Shown here in pieces: positions 59,872-64,000 of a DNA stretch of 64,000 bases. The notes below the pieces were generated by a model, which worked only from the letters and a program-made list of their open reading frames with translations, was not told the DNA's origin and did no database searches. Within the stretch, counting starts at the first letter, position 1; the number at the start of each line of letters is the position of its first letter. This DNA comes from JAWKRB01 sp041389885 (GTDB lineage: Bacteria; Myxococcota_A; Polyangia; Polyangiales; Ga0077539). Location: assembly GCA_041389885.1 (NCBI GenBank), contig JAWKRB010000006.1, positions 124,001 through 188,000 on the forward strand, given 5' to 3'. A program made the translations under genes and the position numbers.

Positions 59872-62800
59872 CTACTGACGGGGGATGTTGTGCACCCGGG
59901 TCACCTCGTCGTCCGAGGGCGGAGGCGGGGGCGGGGGCTTCGAGCCGAAGAGCGAGTCGAGCGCGGAGAAGGGCGTCATGAGCAGACGCGCCACGCGCGC
60001 GACGCGCTTGGAGTGCGCGAGGTCGTCGAAGAACGAGTAGACGACCGGCGTCGCGATCAGGGTGAGCACGAGCGAGAGCGTCTGCCCGCCGATGATCACC
60101 GAGCTCATCGCGCGGTTGGTGCCCTGGCCCGCGCCCGTCGAGACCGCCAGCGGGACCATGCCCGCGACGAAGGCCAGGGTGGTCATGAGGATCGGTCGGA
60201 GCCGGTCTCGGTTGCCGATCATCACGGCGTCGGCGCGAGAGACGCCCCGACGTCGCAGGTCGCGCATATGGTCAACCTGGAGGATGGAGTTCTTCTTGAC
60301 GATGCCGAAGAGCACCAGGATGCCGAGGGTCGAGAAGATGTTCACCGACTGTCGGAGCACCACGAGGGAGAAGAGCGCGAAGGGCACCGACAGCGGGAGC
60401 GAGATCAGGATCGTGACGGGGTGGATCCAGCTCTCGAACTGCGCCGCCAGCACCAGGTACATGAACACCAGGGAGAGGATGAACGCGATCGCGAAGCTCT
60501 GGCCCGCGCGCCCCAGCTCCTTGGAGCGGCCGGCGAGCTCGGCGCCGAAGCCGGCGTCCATGTTCAGCGTCTCTCGCACCCGGTTGAACTCGGCGATGAC
60601 CGCGGCCTCCGAGGTGCCCGCGCGCACGTTGCAGTAGATCGTCACCATGCGCTGTCGGCCGAGGCGCTGGATGCTGCTGGGCCCCCGCGACTCGACGATC
60701 TCGACGAGCTCCGAGAGCCGCACCGAGCGCCCCGGGGTCATCGTGGGGATGGTCACGTTCTCGATCGCCGCCACGCGGTCGCGGGCGGTCTGGGTGGCGC
60801 GCACCCAGACCTCGTACTGCTCGCCGCCCTCGTTGTAGGTCGAGACCTGCAGGCCGCCCACGAGCATGCGCAGCGCGCTGGCGATGTCGAGCGCGCTGAC
60901 CCCGAGGTCGGCGGCGCGCGCGCGCCGCAGCCGCACCACCAGCTCGGGCTTGCCCGTGACCAGGGTGGTGTCGGCGTCGACCACGCCGGGGATGCGGCGC
61001 ACGCCCTGGAGCATGCGCTCGGCGTAGACCGCGAGGCGCTGCAGGTCGGGCCCCTTGAGCACGTACTGAATCGGCGCGCTGTCCGCCGCGCCGCCGCCGA
61101 AGACGTTCACGGGAGCGACGATGACGCGCAGGTGCTCGTTCGCGTACGCGGGGAGCACCTCGCGCCGCACGCGCTCCATCAGGGCCATCTGGTCGAGGGG
61201 ACGGGCGGTGGGGGGCACGAGGCGAACGAAGATGTTGGCCTGGTTCGGGCCGCGCCCGCTCGGGTCGCCGGGGGGCGACCCCGAGGTGGTGACGGTGTGG
61301 GCGACGCCGGGGAGGCGCCGCACGTCGCGCGCGATGCGCTCGGAGAGCAGCGCGGTCTGCTCGAGGGAGGTGCCCTCGGGCGCGCGGATGACCACGTCGA
61401 AGCGCGACTCGTCGTCGATGGGGAGGAAGTTCTTCTGCACGACCTTGCCCAGCGGGATCATCGCGAGGAACGTCAGCGCCATGAGTCCGCCGACGACCCA
61501 GCGGTGGCTCATGGACCACGCCAGGAGCCGAAGGTACGCGCGCTCGACGCGGCGGTAGAGCCCCCCGGCGACGTGGTCGGCGTGGTCGTGCTCCGGCGGG
61601 ATCACCCGGGTGCCGTCGCGCCACTGCGCGTAGGCGGCCTTCTCCGCGGGGCGCGGCTCGGGGGCCGGGTCTTGGAACTCGGCGTCGAACTCCTCCTCGG
61701 GCTCGTCGTGGAGCGGGTGCTTCGGGCGGGCCCTGCCGCTGGGCTTGATCCAGCGCGCGCTGAGCATCGGGGTCAGCGTGAACGACACCAACAGCGAGAC
61801 CGCGATGGCGAAGGACATGGTGTACCCGAAGGACTTCATGAAGCGGCCCACGATGCCGCCCATGAACGAAACCGGGAGGAACACCGCGATGAGCGAGAAG
61901 GTCGTCGCGAGCACCGCGAGGCCGATCTCTTTCGTCGCGAGGATCGCCGCGCGCCGCGGCGGCATGCCCTTCTCTTCGATGAAGCGGTAGATGTTCTCGA
62001 GCACCACGATGGCGTCGTCGATCACGATGCCGACGGCCAGGGTGAGCGCCAGGAGGGTGATGACGTTGAGCGTCAGCCCCATCGCCTTGACCAGCGCGAA
62101 GGTCGAGATGATCGACGTGGGGATCGCGAGGGCGGCGATGAGGGTCGATCGACCGTTCCAGAGGAAGAGCAGCACGACCAGCGCCGCGAGCATCCCGCCG
62201 AACACCAGGTGCTCTTGCACCGCGCCCACGGCGTTGCGAATGAACTCGCCCTCGTCGCGGACGATCTCCAGGGTGTACCCCGGCGGGAGCGTCGCGCGGA
62301 TCTCGGTGATGCGCTCCTTGAGGGCGTCGATGACCGCGAGGGTGTTCGTGCCCGACTGCTTGCGAACCGCGAGCACGACCACGCTCTCGCCGTTGAGCTG
62401 CGCGATGGAGCTGGGCTCGGCCTCGCTGTCTTCGGCGTTGCCCACGTCGCGCACGCGGATCGGGAGGCCGCCGCGCTGCGCGACCACGAGGTCGTTGAGC
62501 TCCCGCACCGACTCGACGCGGCCCTGCACCCGCAGCGTGTAGGTGCGGTCACCTTGGTCGACCTCGCCGCCGGGGATCTCGACGTTCTGCACCGCCAGCG
62601 TGCGCTGCACGTCGACCACGGTGAGCCCGAAGGACTGCAGCCGAGCGGGGTCGAGCACGATGTTGATCTGTCGGCGCATGCCCCCCTGCACGGTGACGCC
62701 GCCGACGCCGTTGAGGGACTCGATCTGCCGGCGCAGCCTGCGGTCGGCGTACTCGGTGACCTCGCGCATCGTGCGCGGGGCCCGCACGGCGGCCAGGAGC

Positions 62801-63216
62801 ACCGGCGCCGCGTCGGGGTCGGAGCGCTCGACGCGGGGCTGCTGAATGCCCTGCGGGAGCTGCGAGAGCGTTCGGTTCACGCGGTCGCGGACCTCCTGGG
62901 CGGCCACGGAGGTGTCTTTGTCGAGGTCGAAGCGCGCGATGACGACGCTGAGGCCCTCGTAGGAGACTGAGCGCAGCTCATCGAGGCCCGAGATCGAGTT
63001 GATCGACTCCTCGAGCTTGTCGCTGACCTCGGTCTCGACCTGCTCGGGCGAGGCGCCGGGGAGCACCGTGGTGACCAGCACCACGGGGAAATCGACGTTC
63101 GGAAAGCGGTCGACGCCGATGCCCCGGATGCTGGCGAAGCCCACCACCACCAGCGCGAGGATGAGCACCCATGTGAAGACGGGCCTGCGAACGCAGACCG
63201 CTGCGAGCCATTGCAT
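59872..63216 (-). CDS. RND-family efflux transporter permease (HAE1 type)
   Basis: 1,114 residues. Twelve membrane segments in two halves with two large periplasmic loops. The proton-relay pair Asp400-Asp401 is in VGIVIDDAIVVLENIYR in TM4. DRFPNVDFPVVLV and PGASPEQVETEVSDKLEE at the N-terminus mark the hydrophobe/amphiphile class rather than heavy-metal pumps. An acidic insert of about 60 residues around 490-545 (EPEEEFDAEFQDPAPEPRP) in the central cytoplasmic region and a Pro-rich tail are extra. It forms a tripartite pump with the adaptor encoded just upstream; no outer-membrane TolC gene is visible in the window. Confidence 0.93.
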   Translation of the reverse strand: MQWLAAVCVRRPVFTWVLILALVVVGFASIRGIGVDRFPNVDFPVVLVTTVLPGASPEQVETEVSDKLEESINSISGLDELRSVSYEGLSVVIARFDLDKDTSVAAQEVRDRVNRTLSQLPQGIQQPRVERSDPDAAPVLLAAVRAPRTMREVTEYADRRLRRQIESLNGVGGVTVQGGMRRQINIVLDPARLQSFGLTVVDVQRTLAVQNVEIPGGEVDQGDRTYTLRVQGRVESVRELNDLVVAQRGGLPIRVRDVGNAEDSEAEPSSIAQLNGESVVVLAVRKQSGTNTLAVIDALKERITEIRATLPPGYTLEIVRDEGEFIRNAVGAVQEHLVFGGMLAALVVLLFLWNGRSTLIAALAIPTSIISTFALVKAMGLTLNVITLLALTLAVGIVIDDAIVVLENIYRFIEEKGMPPRRAAILATKEIGLAVLATTFSLIAVFLPVSFMGGIVGRFMKSFGYTMSFAIAVSLLVSFTLTPMLSARWIKPSGRARPKHPLHDEPEEEFDAEFQDPAPEPRPAEKAAYAQWRDGTRVIPPEHDHADHVAGGLYRRVERAYLRLLAWSMSHRWVVGGLMALTFLAMIPLGKVVQKNFLPIDDESRFDVVIRAPEGTSLEQTALLSERIARDVRRLPGVAHTVTTSGSPPGDPSGRGPNQANIFVRLVPPTARPLDQMALMERVRREVLPAYANEHLRVIVAPVNVFGGGAADSAPIQYVLKGPDLQRLAVYAERMLQGVRRIPGVVDADTTLVTGKPELVVRLRRARAADLGVSALDIASALRMLVGGLQVSTYNEGGEQYEVWVRATQTARDRVAAIENVTIPTMTPGRSVRLSELVEIVESRGPSSIQRLGRQRMVTIYCNVRAGTSEAAVIAEFNRVRETLNMDAGFGAELAGRSKELGRAGQSFAIAFILSLVFMYLVLAAQFESWIHPVTILISLPLSVPFALFSLVVLRQSVNIFSTLGILVLFGIVKKNSILQVDHMRDLRRRGVSRADAVMIGNRDRLRPILMTTLAFVAGMVPLAVSTGAGQGTNRAMSSVIIGGQTLSLVLTLIATPVVYSFFDDLAHSKRVARVARLLMTPFSALDSLFGSKPPPPPPPSDDEVTRVHNIPRQ

Positions 63217-63225
63217 CGAACGCTC

Positions 63226-64000
63226 CTACTGCTGAACCGCGGCGCCGTCTGAGAGGGAGTCGAGGCGCTCGATGGCGACGCGTTCGCCGGCGGAGACGCC
63301 GCGCTCGATGAGGACCTCGCGCTCGTCGCGGTCGGCGATGGTCACCACGCGCTCCGACACGCGGCCGTCGGCGATCACGAAGACCCGGTGCGCGCCCGCC
63401 TCGGAGCGGACCGCGCGCACCGGCACCGCCACCACCGAGCGCTGTGTGCCGAGGTTCACCCGCGCGGTGGCGAAGAGGCCGGGGCGAAGCGCGCCGTCGG
63501 CGTTGGGGATCATCGCCTCGGCGATGAGCGAGCGGGTGTCGGTGCGCACCGCCGCCGAGATGTAGCGCACCGTCGCGGGGAAGACCCGGTCGGGGAACGC
63601 GTCGACGCGGATCTCGACCGCCTGGTCGACCCTCACCGCGGCGAAGCGCTCCTGGGGGATCTGCATCTCGATGCGCAGCGGGTCGACGCGCACCAGGGTC
63701 ACCACCGCGCGCTGCGGCGAGACGAACTCGCCCACCGTCGCCATGCGCTCGGAGACCTCGCCCGAGAAGGGCGCGCGCACGATCGAGTCGGCCACGTTGC
63801 GCGCCGCCTGCGACGCGAGCTCGCGCGCCTGCTGGTACTGGTGGTACGCCGCGCGGGCGCCGTTCAGGGCCGCGCGCTGCTGGGCGTCGGCCGCCGCCGA
63901 CTGCGCCACGATGCGCTGGTACTCCGCGTCGCTCATCGAGCCGTGGCCGACGAGGGTCTGCGCGCGGCGCAGCGCGTCCGCGGCGGCCTCGGCGTTCGCC
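63226..64000 (-). CDS. RND efflux periplasmic adaptor (MFP), partial
   Basis: About 258 C-terminal residues of a membrane-fusion protein; the N-terminus is beyond the right edge. It starts within the alpha-hairpin (ADALRRAQTLVGHGSMSDAEYQ), then the second lipoyl half (IVRAPFSGEVSERMATVGEFVSP), the beta-barrel (VEIRVDAFPDRVFPATVRYI) and the membrane-proximal domain (VPVRAVRSEAGAHRVFV). Adaptors of this type link the RND pump to an outer-membrane channel. Its stop is nine bases from the pump gene start, so the two form one operon. Confidence 0.92.
   Translation of the reverse strand, partial: ANAEAAADALRRAQTLVGHGSMSDAEYQRIVAQSAAADAQQRAALNGARAAYHQYQQARELASQAARNVADSIVRAPFSGEVSERMATVGEFVSPQRAVVTLVRVDPLRIEMQIPQERFAAVRVDQAVEIRVDAFPDRVFPATVRYISAAVRTDTRSLIAEAMIPNADGALRPGLFATARVNLGTQRSVVAVPVRAVRSEAGAHRVFVIADGRVSERVVTIADRDEREVLIERGVSAGERVAIERLDSLSDGAAVQQ

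Overview
The window is a continuous piece of a very GC-rich chromosome (roughly 70% GC or more by eye) and most likely comes from a predatory or soil-type member of the Myxococcota (Polyangia-like). The evidence is: an apparent MYXO-CTERM-type sorting tail (Gly-Cys-Gly-Cys-Arg, hydrophobic stretch, Arg cluster) on the secreted glycosidase at 34,911-37,664; at least ten putative lipoproteins with Asp/Ala/Pro-rich linkers; a sigma-54 activator; FHA and PilZ proteins; and RCC1, discoidin and Cys-rich-repeat surface proteins. I see no rRNA, tRNA, CRISPR array, integrase, transposase or prophage gene.

Layout. 1-2,222 (minus): preT-preA, reductive pyrimidine degradation, with preA cut by the window edge. 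2,400-8,470 (plus): two large surface lipoproteins, the second carrying several apparent frameshifts. 8,475-13,810: an FHA membrane protein, a PilZ/AMIN membrane protein, a Cys/Met-metabolism PLP enzyme, a small lipoprotein and a small exported Asp-repeat protein. 14,118-19,593: a JmjC oxygenase, then a peroxisome-like beta-oxidation pair (multifunctional enzyme with three SCP2 domains, and an SCPx-type thiolase) behind a perfect 20-bp palindrome. 19,609-27,896: translation and RNA genes tsaD, rsfS (with a Lys/Ala-rich extension), rlmH, hflX and hrpB, plus a histidine phosphatase. 27,896-41,518: mostly envelope functions (hydrolase lipoprotein, Rieske protein, pilin-like protein, VWA lipoprotein, GT-C membrane protein, secreted GH15-like enzyme, M14 carboxypeptidase, response regulator, outer-membrane-like protein).

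41,620-51,548 is the most coherent block: accA, a DUF1993 protein, then a MerR-family regulator followed by a complete iscS-iscU-iscA-hscB-hscA-fdx iron-sulfur operon; then a GAF/sigma-54 activator facing ahpC-ahpD across a region with two tandem dyads and a -24/-12 promoter. 51,570-64,000 holds a conserved lipoprotein, a polysaccharide flippase, two related Cys-rich stalk lipoproteins, hemW and an RND efflux operon cut at the right edge.

The two best candidates for new regulatory biology are (i) the MerR protein with a C-terminal five-Cys cluster in the place usually held by IscR, with two matching dyads in its promoter, and (ii) the sigma-54-dependent control predicted for ahpCD. Both rest on sequence pattern and gene order only. 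Small indels in two repetitive genes (near 21,071 and between about 6,885 and 7,800) may be assembly errors or real decay.
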